From assembly GCA_030159075.1 (NCBI GenBank), contig BROG01000027.1, forward strand, positions 2,364,965-2,428,964: a DNA stretch of 64,000 bases, in the 5' to 3' direction. The notes beneath the pieces were generated by a model. The model saw only the letters and a list, made by a program, of their open reading frames with translations. It was not told the DNA's origin and ran no database searches. This document shows, in pieces, positions 40,722 through 53,054 of the stretch (the first letter of the stretch is position 1; each line of letters begins with the position of its first letter). The stretch is from Atrina japonica (lineage: Eukaryota; Mollusca; Bivalvia; Pterioida; Pinnidae). A program made the translations under genes and the position numbers.

Positions 40722-41530
40722 GTCTATTTCTGACAAATACGTACAAATCTTTGACATGGTTTTCAGATCTATTGATTGGGTCTAATTCTACAAATCTTTG
40801 ACATTGTTTTCATATCTATTGATTGGGTCTAATTGTACAAATCTTTGACATGTTTTTCATATCTATTGACTGAGTCTAATTGTAAAAAATCTTTGACATG
40901 ACTTTCAGATCTATTGATGGATTGTATTTCTGACAAACAAGTACAAATCTTTGACATGGTTTTCAGATCTATTTATTGGGTCTAATTCTACAAATTTTTG
41001 ACATTGTTTTCATATCTATTGATTGGGTCTAATTCTACAAATCTGTGACATGATTTTCAGATCTATTGATTGGGTATAATTGTACAAACCGTTGACATTG
41101 TTTTCATATCTATTTATTGGATTGGGTCTAGTTCTACAAATCTTTGACATGGTTTTCATATCTATTTATTGGGTCTAATTCTACAAATCTTTGACATGGA
41201 TTTCATATCTATTGATTGGGTCTAATTGAACATATCTTTGTGACATGGTTTTCAGATCTATTGATGGGGTCTATTTCTGACAAACACGTACAAATCTTTG
41301 ACATGGTTTTCATATCTATTGATAGGGTCTAATTCTACAAATCGTTGACATGGTTTTCATATCTGTTGATTGGGTCTAATTGTACAAATCTTTGACATGG
41401 TTTTCCTATCTATTGATTGGGTCTAATTCTACAAATCTTTGACATGGTTTTCATATTTATTGATGGGGTCTATTTCTGACAAACACATAGAGATCTTTGA
41501 CATGGTGGTCATATATTTTGATTGGGTTAT
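40722..41530. repeat. 47-bp minisatellite
   Basis: About 16 units built on ACAAATCTTTGACATGGTTT, then TCATATCTATTGATTGGGTC and TAATTCT. Some units carry a longer GGGTCTATTTCTGACAAACA linker at roughly regular spacing (near 40720, 40925, 41270, 41468), suggesting a higher-order pattern. 47 is not divisible by three, so no long frame results. Confidence 0.92.
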
Positions 41531-42436
41531 ACACAAACTACTTCTTAACAGCCATGTGATCGTATGAATTTAAAACTTAAACCTACACATTCTTTGATTT
41601 TTTCAGAATTAAAAAGATCGAGTTGGTCTATGACCTATAAATGCAACAATCTAGATGGACAAATAACATAACTTATTATTTTTTTAACTGAATGTTTCCT
41701 CCTGGTATGTTCTATGATTGAAAATGTTATTTCAATAGAGTGTAAGTCACTTTTTTAAAATGGCTTTTCAGGTCACATATTAATAATTTCTATCCATTAA
41801 CGAACTATCCTCTATGGCATCTGTTATTCAAAAAGCTAATCAGATCGATAATTCTCAGACTCTAAAATATAGTTTTACATATGCAGTTCTTGTGTCCTCA
41901 GTCCATCCTTATGACGTCATCAAGGTCCTGTCTTTCCCCCCCATATATACAACTGTTGATCACGTTTGGTATTTCCAAAAGAAATATACAGTATTACATG
42001 CATTCATCTAAATAACAAACAGGTTTTGTTGTTCCTAGATATCAACCTATCATTGTTACTAAAATGAGGTCACGTGGTTATATGTTTGTTTACCTATGAT
42101 TTAATACGGTATAGGTCTACCAAGGTAAACTGGCACATGTTTACAACCACAAGGGTGACAAACTTGTTTTCGGCTGCACAAATTTAAGAGCTACCTTAAT
42201 ACATGGAGTCACTTTCTATTTTTCCTATTTTTGGAAAATGTGTCGTTTTATTGGTTTTCGACAGAACCCGGATGTGCCACTATATATTGGTAGATGTGTT
42301 TATCATTATTGAAGCCTCAGACAACCTGGTTTAAGTTTAACAAAATATTTCAATCAAATACCGACAAAATTTCAACCTGGCAATTTTTAATTTTTGTAGA
42401 GGATATTGCCGGTTGAAAGATGGCCCAAACATTAAC
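41531..42436. other. Unannotated AT-rich sequence
   Basis: No supported feature. Confidence 0.45.
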
Positions 42437-42512
42437 ATTGTTGTAATATAAAAAATTTCAGATACCAAAGTATAAGTCTCTAGGATATCCAGGATACAGA
42501 TATAAATCTGGT
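42437..42512 (-). repeat. RT-element tail fragment
   Basis: TCAGATACCAAAGTATAAGTC and GATATCCAGGATACAGATATA match the outer tail of the copy at 43785 (TCAGTTACCAAAGTATAAATC). Only this terminal piece is present. Confidence 0.55.
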
Positions 42513-42593
42513 AAGATGGTTTTTAAAGTTTCTTTTCGTGATACATGACTCAGACGTGATTGGTAGCCATTGGAGACAAAACGGCCTGGTATC

Positions 42594-43489
<896 letters not shown>

Positions 43490-43735
43490 GTTTGTTTGAT
43501 TTTGATTTTGACTGATTTATGTCACACTCAACATTTTTTCCGTTTGTGGTTGCCACCTTTTAATGGTGGAGGAGATACCCTGGTTACCCCGGGGAGAGAC
43601 CACCGGCCTTCCGCAACTAAACTGGCAAACTCGCATAATAATCCAACGTGACTCGAACCTGTGCTAACCAGAAATCAGAGACGCCTTAGTTCGAATCGCG
43701 ATGATCTAACTAACTGGCTACGGACGCCCTTCAAA
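43490..43735 (-). repeat. tRNA-derived SINE, family B, near complete
   Basis: On minus: GCGTCCGTAGCCAGTTAGTT (A-box-like), a B box GGTTCGAGTC, then GGAAGGCCGGTGGTCTCTC, GGGTAACCAGGGTATCTCC and a tail with TCAAAATCAAAATCAAAC. It sits about 50 bp from the minus-strand RT relic at 43785. Confidence 0.7.
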
Positions 43736-43784
43736 TATATTGTTTGCAATATATTGTAACAAACTACATATGAAAATATTACAG

Positions 43785-44345
43785 AATTACGATATAAAAA
43801 TCTCAGTTACCAAAGTATAAATCAATAGGATGTCCAGGACATAGATACAAATCCGGTAAAAATGGACAAACACGGACCTCTGGAAACCAAGAGGTGGGAT
43901 CAGGTGCCATGGAGGAGTAAGCATCCCCTGTCGAACGGTCACACCCGCCGTGAGTCCACAGTCAAGTCCAATGAAACACGTGAGGAGTGTATCCTCGTCA
44001 CAATTGGTACAGACGTCTCAACAACCGCCAACGAAAAGGCAACTCAACATTTCACTTAGTGAAACAGAGTAGTCGTAAACAACACTATTATACCGACCAT
44101 AAAATTTGCGGAACGTTGACATTAAACGCGGTTTTCGATATCCCTGTGTCAATAATTTGTCAGTGAGTAGTTTACCTCTGTATATGAAATCTTCATATGT
44201 TGTGCACGCCCTGGCATATCGGATCATTTGTGAAATATAAACTCCATATGCAGGTGACTGAGGGATATTACTACTTAAATGTGGAAAATTTACGATGGGA
44301 AAGCCGAAATCGTCGCATTTATCGTATACGTGTATTTCAGTTCTG
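43785..44345 (-). pseudogene. RT-element relic, C-terminal ~110 codons plus 3' tail
   Basis: A minus-strand frame open at 44018-44371 encodes VYDKCDDFGFPIVNFPHLSS, NIPQSPAYGVYISQMIRYAR, LLTDKLLTQGYRKPRLMST, FRKFYGRYNSVVYDYSVSLS and EMLSC, the best-preserved C-terminus of the family in this window. The palm YIDD region is missing. The tail carries GACTGTGGACTCACGGCGGG and CTCCATGGCACCTGATCCC. Confidence 0.8.
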
Positions 44346-44852
44346 AATCTACCACATGTAGCATGATGCACGTTCCGGTAGAAGATATATCTGGTATATT
44401 ACAATGTATTTACAATCAGAGGCGTTATCGTGTCCTTATCTAAAGTCAACATGTGATAATCAAGTACTTTTAATTGGAACAAGACATGAGATATTGAGAC
44501 ATCGTTTTGATGTCGTTTACAATTATTTGATCACAACCAAAACCACACAGACGGTATAAAAATTAATTACAGCTCAATTTGCAAAATAATTCTCAAGTAA
44601 GGCGGAGAGTAAATTAAAGGAACAGGCTTCGCGGTATTTTGGACCTCTTAAAATAAGATTTTAGAGGTTTTCATTTTCAACAATAGATTCCGATAGGATC
44701 ATATTTGACAAATACATCATAATTGTATTTAATATCTGCTATTTACAAAATGTACCTGGTATATACATCGTACTGTTCAAAGCAGTTTTACAGTTAACTT
44801 CGTTATAGTGGATCCAGGACAGGATTGAGTAAAAAATAAAAAAACTATGACG
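44346..44852. other. Unannotated sequence
   Basis: No supported feature. Confidence 0.4.
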
Positions 44853-44930
44853 GAAATTACAATGTAAAAAATCCAGGATCAAAGATTTGATCCTAGCCCC
44901 CCCCCCAAAAAAAAATCAAATGGTTGCTCC
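44853..44930 (+). repeat. Dispersed repeat D3 with poly-C, copy a
   Basis: AAATTACAATGTAAAAAATCC, AGGATCAAAGATTTGATCCT, then a C run and AAATCAAATGGTTG. The reverse complement occurs at 49335-49425. Confidence 0.6.
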
Positions 44931-45879
44931 CTTAGGAGATTCATCATTTCAGATTGTGTGAGTGATAAACGCAAGCATCTGCAATGTCATCATTATCGAC
45001 CGTCAACACAAAAACATAATCACTAGTTTAATTTGTTAGCTATTCATTTTGGATTGCATATGGATTGAAATTAGATACATGTATTGACATATTTAGAGTA
45101 TATAGGATTTTTCCAAGAGTTTTAGGGAAAGAATAGAGAATTAAACGTTATGATGCATTGTATTCCATTATGCAGTATTGTAAGTGGAGATATTATGACA
45201 ATGACAAGGAATACTTTGATATTATCAATACATCATAAGACATTTTACGATGTAGCCCACGTATATTGCTTATCAATACTGATAACATGTACAAATTGTT
45301 GACGATTGGTGTGGAAAAATTTAGCCATCTTCTGTATTAAAACACTACATTAAACCAAAGTCTCTCATATTCGGTAATGTTACGACAACATCTCATAACA
45401 TTCGTGTGTTATCTTTTTATTATAATTTTTTATTTTTGTCCAAATTCCAATCAGTACAATAAAACAGTACAGTAACCATACAATATAGCATCAATACTGT
45501 AGCCATACCATTACTAATTATTGCATATGCAACATATTTTGGTACAAATAGAAATGTACGGGAAAATTTCTAATAAAACAAATAACTTCGAAAATAATAT
45601 CTTTTACAACGTTTCACGTGTTTAATAATGCATTTGAACACACATTTTATTATTTCTCGACTATATGTCAGGGGACAAAATAATCATTGTGACAGCTTAT
45701 ATCGCTTTAAAGAACATAATACCGACTCAAAGTATACTATGAGAGCAGGTCTTTATAGAGATTCCACTCTAAATCAAACTGGGATAATCTTTGATTTTTT
45801 ACAGCTATTATTGTTTCTAAATAATACATGTATTTTAATTTTTCTTTCACAGCAAGTATAGATGGGTCATTTAGATAAT

Positions 45880-46938
45880 ATAGTTTTTATTTGTAAGGCA
45901 CATTGATATAACTGTATATCAGAAGAACTGGGGTTTAATACGAATCCTGTCCGTATTACGTTCTTTTGATGTATCTACAACCGATACTGATTTTGAGCTA
46001 CCATATTTATATTGGATACCTAAACTTCACAAAACCCCATATAAGCAGAGGTAAATAGCAAGATCAAGCAAATGTTCTACAAAACCTTTATCTTTACTCC
46101 TTACCAAGATATTGACAGCCGTTAAGGAGAAACTCCAGCAATACTGTACAGTTGCTTATTCCAGAGGCGGTGTAAATCAGATGTGGAACTAAACAACTTT
46201 TAGAAAATTTGAAGGCACACAATTTTTCTTAGATTCACAGTATCAAAACATACGAATTATCTACTCTTTACACAACAATTCCACAGTAACAGTTAAAAGA
46301 GAGATTTCTTAGCATCATAGACAACTGTTTTCACTACAAGTAATACCAACTGATTGGTTATCATGATACTTATTTTGTCAAACACCACTCTGATTCTACA
46401 CATAAAGACACTGAAGTTGATATAAAAAGATGCTGCAATTTCAAATAGACAATATATTTGTAATGTTCGGACACGTGGTCTTTTAACAAACTGTCGGAAT
46501 TCCTATGGGAACCAATTATGCTCCTTTATTGGCTGACCTGTTCCTTTATTCATATGAAGCAGACTTCATTCAGAAACTGCTGAATCAAAAGAAGAAACGT
46601 TAGCGGTGTCCTTTAATTTGACATTTAAAGATACAACAGAATCAAGCACACACCTTTCATACTTAGACATTTTACTAACTATAGACACAGACGGGAAATT
46701 AACAACTAAGCTATGCGACAAACGCGACGATTTCGGCTTTCCCATCGTAAATTTTCCACATTTAATTAGCAATATCCCACAATTACCCGCATATGGAGTA
46801 TATATTTCAAAACTGATCAGATATGTTCAACATATGAACATTTCATATGCAGATGTAAACTACTCACTGACAAATTATTTAAGTAGTAATATCCCTCAGT
46901 CACCCGCATATGGAGTTTATATTTCACAAATAGTCTAA
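45880..46938 (+). pseudogene. Penelope-like reverse transcriptase relic, central and C-terminal parts
   Basis: It starts at DNIVFICKAH (equivalent to the PADKA..NNIV region) and runs through ELPYLYWIPKLHK-like and TVGIPMGTN-like blocks with many stops and shifts. The last part, 46606-46938, is open: SFNLTFKDTTESSTHLSYLD then DKRDDFGFPIVNFP. A deletion has removed the YIDD box, fusing the sequence before it to the ELE.DTT region. The SNIPQ.PAYGVYIS block occurs twice (near 46765 and 46885), an internal duplication. The 3' end is replaced by a LINE relic at about 46939. Confidence 0.75.
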
Positions 46939-48450
46939 TATTTCCCCCTATGTATCTTCCACTACTAAATCCAGTTTGGTCTAAATTTGTAAGTTTATCT
47001 AGAATTGTTTTAAATCTATTTGCAGTTACGGTAGACCAATTTTATAAACAGTGCTTAGTATCGAAATAGGTCGCCAGTTTTATAAGAAATGATGTGGTTT
47101 GTTTCCTTAAGGCAGACATATAAAAATTCCTTGTTTTGTGTTATTGATAGTTCACCGAGTTCAAAACCGTTATTTAGGGATTCTACAACAAATAATTGTA
47201 GATCTTTCAAAAAAAAATTTTAAAAAGTCAGACTAAAAGCCATTAGAACCAGGAGTCTTATTAGTTTTCATTGTCCTTAATACTTCTCCTGCTTCTTAAA
47301 TAGTAATTTTACCCTCTAGGCTTACTTTTTGATTAAAAGACAGTACAGGGTCATTTAAATACCTAAATCTTCTGTTAAGTCATATACAGTTTTATTTTTA
47401 CATGCATCTTTTTTCATAAAACTTTTCATAATAATTTTTAGTTTTTATTTTAATATATTCATTTGATTAGTTATTACAGATCCGTCCTATTTTGTTACCT
47501 TAGGGATAATTTTATTCATAAAATTTCTTGACTAGTCCACAAAAAATATTTGGTTGGTTTCTCCCCTTCCTCTATCCATTTAACACGTGATCTAACTATT
47601 TTTTACTTTATTTTTTTATTTCTTAGTTGTGCAAGACATTGTTTTTTATTTTCTAGTTCAGATATTTAATGTTCATCAACTTTTTCTTCTAACAATCTTA
47701 TTTCAGTTTATAAGTTTAATTCCCTTTTTCAGCCTGTTTCTTTTTTATGTAGAATATGATATACTCCCCACATTAAGTGATCTGGACGATAACTAGGAAG
47801 TATGTCACAATTCTCGGAGACTAACAAATTATCTGTAAGAATGAAAAAACTAATTTAGCTTGTTTGAACGGAGTCTTCTTTCTCCACGTAAATCTTTGAA
47901 CAGTAGGATATAGCTCTCTAAAAGGATCAACGAAACATTTTTCATTCACTAATTCTAAGACGTTTTGTCTGGTCCTATGGTTATTAGTATTCCTATAATT
48001 GTAGTAGTCTACATCAGGGTTCTGGACTAAATTACAATCACCACAAATAACATAATTTTCATTTCCAAAATCTTCTACCATAGTCCTGATATTATAAAAA
48101 AATTCTGGATTATCTGCATTTGGTCCATACAAACACACTCGAGTTATTTTAAGCTTTTCAAGAGATATTTCTAGAAGAAGATAATCACCATCTATATTTT
48201 CCTTTTTCTTGAGTATTTGTTACTAAATAATATAGCAACTCCTCTTGCATTTGATGTGCCATTTGAAAGATAGCAATCATAATCCCACATTGATCTAACT
48301 ATACTTTCTGTCTTAAAAGTGAAATGTGTATCCAGTATACAATAAATATTACATGCTTTTGACTTCAACATATGAAAAACATCTTTTCTTTTCACATGGT
48401 CTCCGATGCCCTGACAGTTCACAGGCAGGACGTTTAAGGAAACCATTGCT
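46939..48450 (-). pseudogene. LINE ORF2 relic (APE endonuclease and start of RT)
   Basis: On minus, ATG at 48444-48446 opens VSLNVLPVNCQGIGDHVKRK and continues to LDTHF (metal/nucleophile-activating region). After one frameshift near 48200, RVCLYGPNADNPEFF, then CGDCNLVQNPDVD (the GD.N endonuclease motif) and RFTWRKKTPFKQA follow. Later broken frames give NKTPGSNGF and KPHHFLKNWRPIS-like RT entry motifs near 46970-47290. Known: this order (APE then RT) and wording suit L1/Tx1-type non-LTR elements. Several stops make it non-functional. It is truncated in the RT. Confidence 0.75.
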
Positions 48451-49334
48451 TACCATAATTTTGTAACAATCTACAGCAGAATGTTCTTGAAAATAAACAA
48501 CAACAATATTTGATAATTTTTAAGTAATATAAAAGGACATTATTATCAAACAGGAACTCTAGAAAATAGGATAGGAGAGAATAAAAAGAAAGCATGTAAA
48601 CATACAATAGTATAAAAGGAAATATCAGTGAAGCAACATGACAAAACAGGTGTAATATTCTGTGTGTTATTATAATCACGCTATACACGCATATTAACTT
48701 TGTTATATTGATGTATTTATTGAAATGGACAATATAGACAATCAGCTGGTCTGTAAAGAGTTTTGATGTATGCACCTGCAGATATGAGAATACTCTTGTC
48801 CGAAAATTGACCTCAGCCCTGAGTACATAGACTGAACAAGTGACAACATACAAGTCAAATATCACTCGTGATCTGTCGTCTGCTTTGACCGAAAAATCTA
48901 TTTTATTCTTCAATATTCGCATCATAACAAGGCATTGTCTGTATTTTGTAGCTGGAATAAAACGGATGATAAATTCAAATTAAAGGGGATATACGACCCG
49001 GAACCGAAACAATGATGCAATAAAGTTTCCACTTAACTACTAAATAATTCTATTGCACCGCCAGAGATTGTGTCAAATACGACATCCACCTCCTGCCTTG
49101 GTGCGTGCTTATTGAGCGTAACTTTTACGAGTGCATATTGCAGATTTTATTTGTCATTACGTAATACCCGTACAATTAAATAAATCTCATTTCGATCATA
49201 GAATATTTGCAGGTCCATGCAACGATTTTACAGTCTAGTTTATCTGGACTCACAGAGCTATAGGTGCAATGACAAACTCCGATAAAACTACAACGACAGG
49301 AAGTGGGTAGTATTTGTACAATTCTTAGGCAACA
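48451..49334. other. Unannotated sequence upstream of the LINE relic
   Basis: A 163-codon minus-strand frame (48434-48925) is present but hydrophobic and low in recognisable motifs. It could be decayed LINE 5' sequence or chance. Nothing else is supported. Confidence 0.35.
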
Positions 49335-49425
49335 ACCATTTGATTTTATGGGGGGGGGGGGTGGGGGGTGGACTAGGATCAAATGTTTTATCCTGGATTA
49401 TTTTTTCGTTGTAATTTACGACCTA
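49335..49425 (-). repeat. Dispersed repeat D3 with poly-C, copy b
   Basis: In reverse this carries the same series as 44853-44930: ATCCAGGATAAAACATTTGA, TCCTAG, a long C tract (G run of about 12 on plus) and AAATCAAATGGTTG. Confidence 0.6.
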
Positions 49426-50454
49426 ACACTTCAAGAGAACTCTAAATAATAAACATTTGTTATTTCAATTTCCATTTGCCATTTTAAACAAAACTATGTT
49501 TGAATTCATATTCAGAAAAAATATGTATAGAAATGAAAGATGACCTACTGATTGACTGCCAATCAGGTATTTATTATGTAAAGTACTCTTGAAGCGAGCC
49601 CGGTCACCGAAGCCAATATATTCCCGAATAAAACTATGAAGGCTTAACAAGGGATTCTGGTGGGAGTAACACGATAGAATCTCCAAAGGGATTAATCTAT
49701 AACATGTGGTTGCCTCTCCAACAGCTTGGTCTTGCTTATTCTACCCTGATGTTAACTGTTCTGTACTTGGTCTCAACTTAATCTCAACTGCTCTCATTTT
49801 AATCTCAATTCGACTCTATAGAGATTGGCCGTCGTCTACCTATATATACCCTACAATAGTTCCAGAAAACACTAGATCAAGAAATATCAAGAAATTACCT
49901 TACTAGTACAGTCATGTGTTTACATAGAGTTTCCCTATGAATAAATTTAGTTACATAATGACATAAAAAGAAAGGTCTGGAAACAAAACAATAATAGCTA
50001 ATATTCCGGAAAGGTCTAGATTACTTAGTTCAACAAATACTAATAATACTTAAGTAAGCACCCATCAACCCTCATTATATATTCATTATTACAATTATTT
50101 TATTCAAGAGAGCTCAATTCAACAATTTGAATTTCATACGTTTCACTGAAAAGAACAATTTGTACGTAAAATTTTTGTCAAGTTAGTGACGAAATAGTGA
50201 AATTATAAAACGATATATATGACATATCCGGTTTAAACAGTTTCAATCGCATATTTCGACCAAGAAATCCATGTCTGTCAATGTATGTAAAAGGGACGTT
50301 AAAAACCCATATTAATACACTGTCATTTAATTATGTAGTTCTCCAAACTGCATTTTCGCGCCCGCTTTAGCTGCATAATCAGAAAAAAACTAACTGCGCC
50401 ACAACATAGACCTACTGTAACACAGTATTTTTCAATATTTTTATTTGTCAATCT
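49426..50454. other. Unannotated AT-rich sequence
   Basis: No supported feature; short open frames only. Confidence 0.45.
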
Positions 50455-50850
50455 CACCTGGCAGGTGAGATATTAACCTGTAAAGGTAAAAAATCCTGCA
50501 GGAAAATTAAAAATCCTGCAGGAAAATAAAAACTCATGCAAGAAAATAAAAACTCCTGCAAGAAATCTACAAAATCCTGCAGGATAATAATCGTCCTAAG
50601 GAATTTTTTTTTCTTATAGGAAAATAATCCTCAGGGAAAAAATAAATCCTAAGGGTAAAATAAATCCTAAGGGTAAATAAAAATCCTAAGGGTAAATTTA
50701 ATTTTCCTGCAGGAAAAATAAATCCTTTAGGATTTTAAATTTCCTACAGGAAAAATTAAATTCCAAAAATATCCCTTAGGATATCTATATTCCCTTAGGA
50801 GAAAAAAATTCCCTTAGAATAAATGGAATAGAATATCATATCTATCCCTA
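50455..50850. repeat. Cluster of short TCCT-NN-AGGA palindromes
   Basis: Perfect TCCTGCAGGA palindromes occur near 50494, 50514, 50575 and 50705. Variants TCCTAAGGA, TCCTTTAGGA, TCCTACAGGA, CCCTTAGGAT and half-degenerate TCCTAAGGGT fill the rest, separated by A/T-rich linkers of about 8-12 bases (spacing near 18-21 bp). The whole block is thus a degenerate tandem array of 10-bp dyads. It ends about 70 bp before the start codon at 50918. Confidence 0.8.
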
Positions 50851-50917
50851 TGGATGTAACGATAATATCCAAAGTGTAGGCAATCTATCAAGCCCACTGT
50901 GTAATGGTGTTAATGTG

Positions 50918-51952
50918 ATGGAACTTTTTAATTCTAACGTAAGACGTAAACGAAGTCACAGACATCGTTCATACAACCGACCCTACATACATGATGTCAC
51001 TTTTTCATCTCTTTTACCTTACGTTAACAAAAAATTGGGTCTTCTTCACATTCGCAGCAAACTTTATTCTGTTCCTTTTACAAATCTCAATATACTTTTT
51101 CAAGAAGCAAGAATGAACCCCTACACGGATTCTTCAACCCCAGAATACATACTGAACTCCATTATAATGGACATCGCTTATCACAGACTGTTTAAGCCTG
51201 CACGCGTTACAAACGATGACTGTTCTGAACAGAAACGTCTTTTCCTTAAACTTAACTTCACAAATAAAGGCATAGACGCTTTAAACATTGGCAATGTTCT
51301 AAATCACAAAAAAGTTCAGTCCTGTATTCCACCATATTTTAAACTGAAGACCACGCCTTGCATTTCATATAGCTATACACCTAGCATCGCATCCAAGCTA
51401 TTCAATTACAAACAGGTTTTGCAGTGCTTAGACATCAACCATCTTCTACACAACACTGTCACATGTTCATGTGCTTCATCTCCTTTCAAATACAATACTA
51501 TCGGGCTTGTCATTACCGGGGAGGTTTCTATTGTTGAAAATGAAAGCCTCAAAAATCTTATTTTAAGGGGCCCTAAATACCGGTAAGCCCGTTCCTTTAA
51601 TTGGCGTCAGAATTTCAGTTTAGTTATGGATTCTGTCGAAAATTATGCCACACGATGGGCCAAACATGAAGACGTAGAACCAGACAATTTGTCTGAATGG
51701 CTGAAAGCCATACGATGGTTGATAAAATCTCGTATTCGAAAACTTAAAGAGACTATGAAAACACGTTATCCCTCTGTATTTAATGATCCAGAAGTAGTAA
51801 CTGAACTGGATAGGTTACATGACCAATATGTACTGGTACCAGCAGACAAAGCCTCAAATAATATAGTTATTATATGCCATTTAAACATGAACTTTTCACA
51901 CAAAATTTCAAAAGAATGTTTCAGTATAAAATTTCCCCATGCTACCCCCTAA
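50918..51952 (+). pseudogene. Penelope-like element protein, N-terminal half, one in-frame stop
   Basis: ATG at 50918 opens a Lys/Arg-rich N-terminus (NVRRKRSHRHRSYNRPYIHD), then FKLKTTPCISYSYTPSIASK and LFNYKQVLQCLDINHLL, and a Cys pair CSC before SPFKYNTIGLVITG. TAA at 51584 interrupts. The same frame continues with FNWRQNFSLVMDSVENYATR and ends with LVPADKASNNIVIIC, the fingers motif just before the RT core. A shift and stop near 51950 end the coding sequence. It is the only copy here that retains the N-terminus, and it lacks the palm. Host mapping of the stop as a single substitution is an inference. Confidence 0.75.
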
Positions 51953-52094
51953 GATCAGTTCTGAAATTTATTCTTATTTTGCTCTTAAATTAAAAACTCG
52001 TTTGAATCTTTGATGAAATATAGTCTACGGAATTGCGTAACTGTTCTGTGTCATTTATGGTCGATGCCATGTTCAAAGTAAAGCTATTTTTTCA
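51953..52094. other. Unannotated flank of the TIR element
   Basis: Degenerate sequence following the RT-element relic, with no recognisable frame. Confidence 0.4.
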
Positions 52095-52102
52095 GGGTCG
52101 TC
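52095..52102. repeat. Candidate left target-site duplication
   Basis: GGGTCGTC here and GGGTCGAC at 58381-58388 are direct repeats (7 of 8) immediately outside the inverted repeats. An 8-bp duplication is known for several cut-and-paste superfamilies, including hAT and P. Confidence 0.5.
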
Positions 52103-52606
52103 TACAGGTGCTCGTGGAGATGGATGGTGTCTAATAAAATTAAAATCAATTAAATTAAAATTCATGTATGTCCTATAATTTGTCTATTCTTCAACTTATA
52201 TGTGACTTGAAAACACATCACAGGCTTAGGGCACTTTTTGCGAAATTTGCCCCAGTTTTAATAATGTGCCGTAACCTCAACACATATAAAAAGAAGAAGG
52301 CCAGAAGGCGTTTTCCCTCTTTCCGTACCCCAAACACATATTTTTGCAGATTTACGCTACTTACGCCTCTGACAGTACGACTTGTGAGTAAAATTAAATC
52401 CAGTTTATCATCATAAATCCAAATTAATCATCAAATGCAGCTAATTATCACCAAATATATTTTTTTCGACGACTTTTTATCATTTTCCAATCTCTTATCC
52501 CGACAGTTCTGTAAAATCTAAAACTGGAACGGAATTCCGGATAATTCTCGAGTTCCGAATGAAATGCGGGCTACCTACAGGCCAGAAATTTCCCGAATGT
52601 GTGTTT
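52103..52606 (+). repeat. Left terminal inverted repeat
   Basis: The reverse complement of 58010-58380, with a 46-bp identical run starting at GCTCGTGGAGATGGATGGTG and further identical runs such as ATTCTTCAACTTATATGTGA. It holds about 128 bp (roughly 52309-52438) absent from the right repeat. Similarity ends at CCGAA.GTGTGTT. An ATG-AAA-TGC-GGG start context is present in both repeats. Confidence 0.85.
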
Positions 52607-52641
52607 ACATAAATTTTTATTTTGCGCGAAACTCATGCACT

Positions 52642-52800
52642 ATGAACGACGAACAAGCAATTGCGTACAATTCAATCATTAATGGGCACAATGTTGTGCT
52701 AACTGGTCAATCTGGAACTGGAAAAAGTCATGTTATTAAGTTTGTGATTAAACATTTTCATGTTACACAAAATATGGACCTACAGCGTTCACAGGACTAG
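52642..52800 (+). pseudogene. PIF1-family helicase, exon 1
   Basis: ATG at 52642 opens MNDEQAIAYNSIINGHNVVL, then TGQSGTGKSHVIKFVIKHF. GQSGTGKS (52705-52728) is the Walker A/motif I that binds ATP phosphate, and MNDEQ..A is the Q-motif-like start of PIF1 proteins. An in-frame upstream ATG lies at 52564, but the family usually starts near the MN.EQ motif. One base appears missing in the A run near 52770: the shifted frame reads YGPTAFTGL (motif Ia) and ends at CTA G|GTAAGC. The donor at 52801 fits exon 2 in codon phase. Known function of the family: 5'-3' DNA unwinding. Confidence 0.75.
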
Positions 52801-53054
52801 GTAAGCAAGTTTTATTATTAAATGTCAAATGAAATACAAATGTACCATCCACTTTGAATGTCTCCATGTCTGACAGAAGTATACATGAAAGAAGTTCTAA
52901 TCATGTTCATGAGCCGTTTTTCCAAGACGATCATTTCAAGTCGTTAACAGAGAATAATGGTACAGAGGCCTACATTTGGTTACCACATGAGACTAACGAG
53001 CACCATGCCTTGTCCTGTTTACTTTTCTCATGCTGTCAAGGTGATTCAGTAGAA

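Noticed and set aside
48434..48925. 163-codon minus-strand frame
   Set aside because: No motif, hydrophobic AT-rich composition, and its end overlaps the LINE start. It could be decayed LINE 5' sequence, but this cannot be shown.
51584..51586. Exon boundary instead of a stop in the RT-element N-terminal half
   Set aside because: The same frame continues without interruption on both sides and no GT-AG pair is needed, so a nonsense change is simpler.
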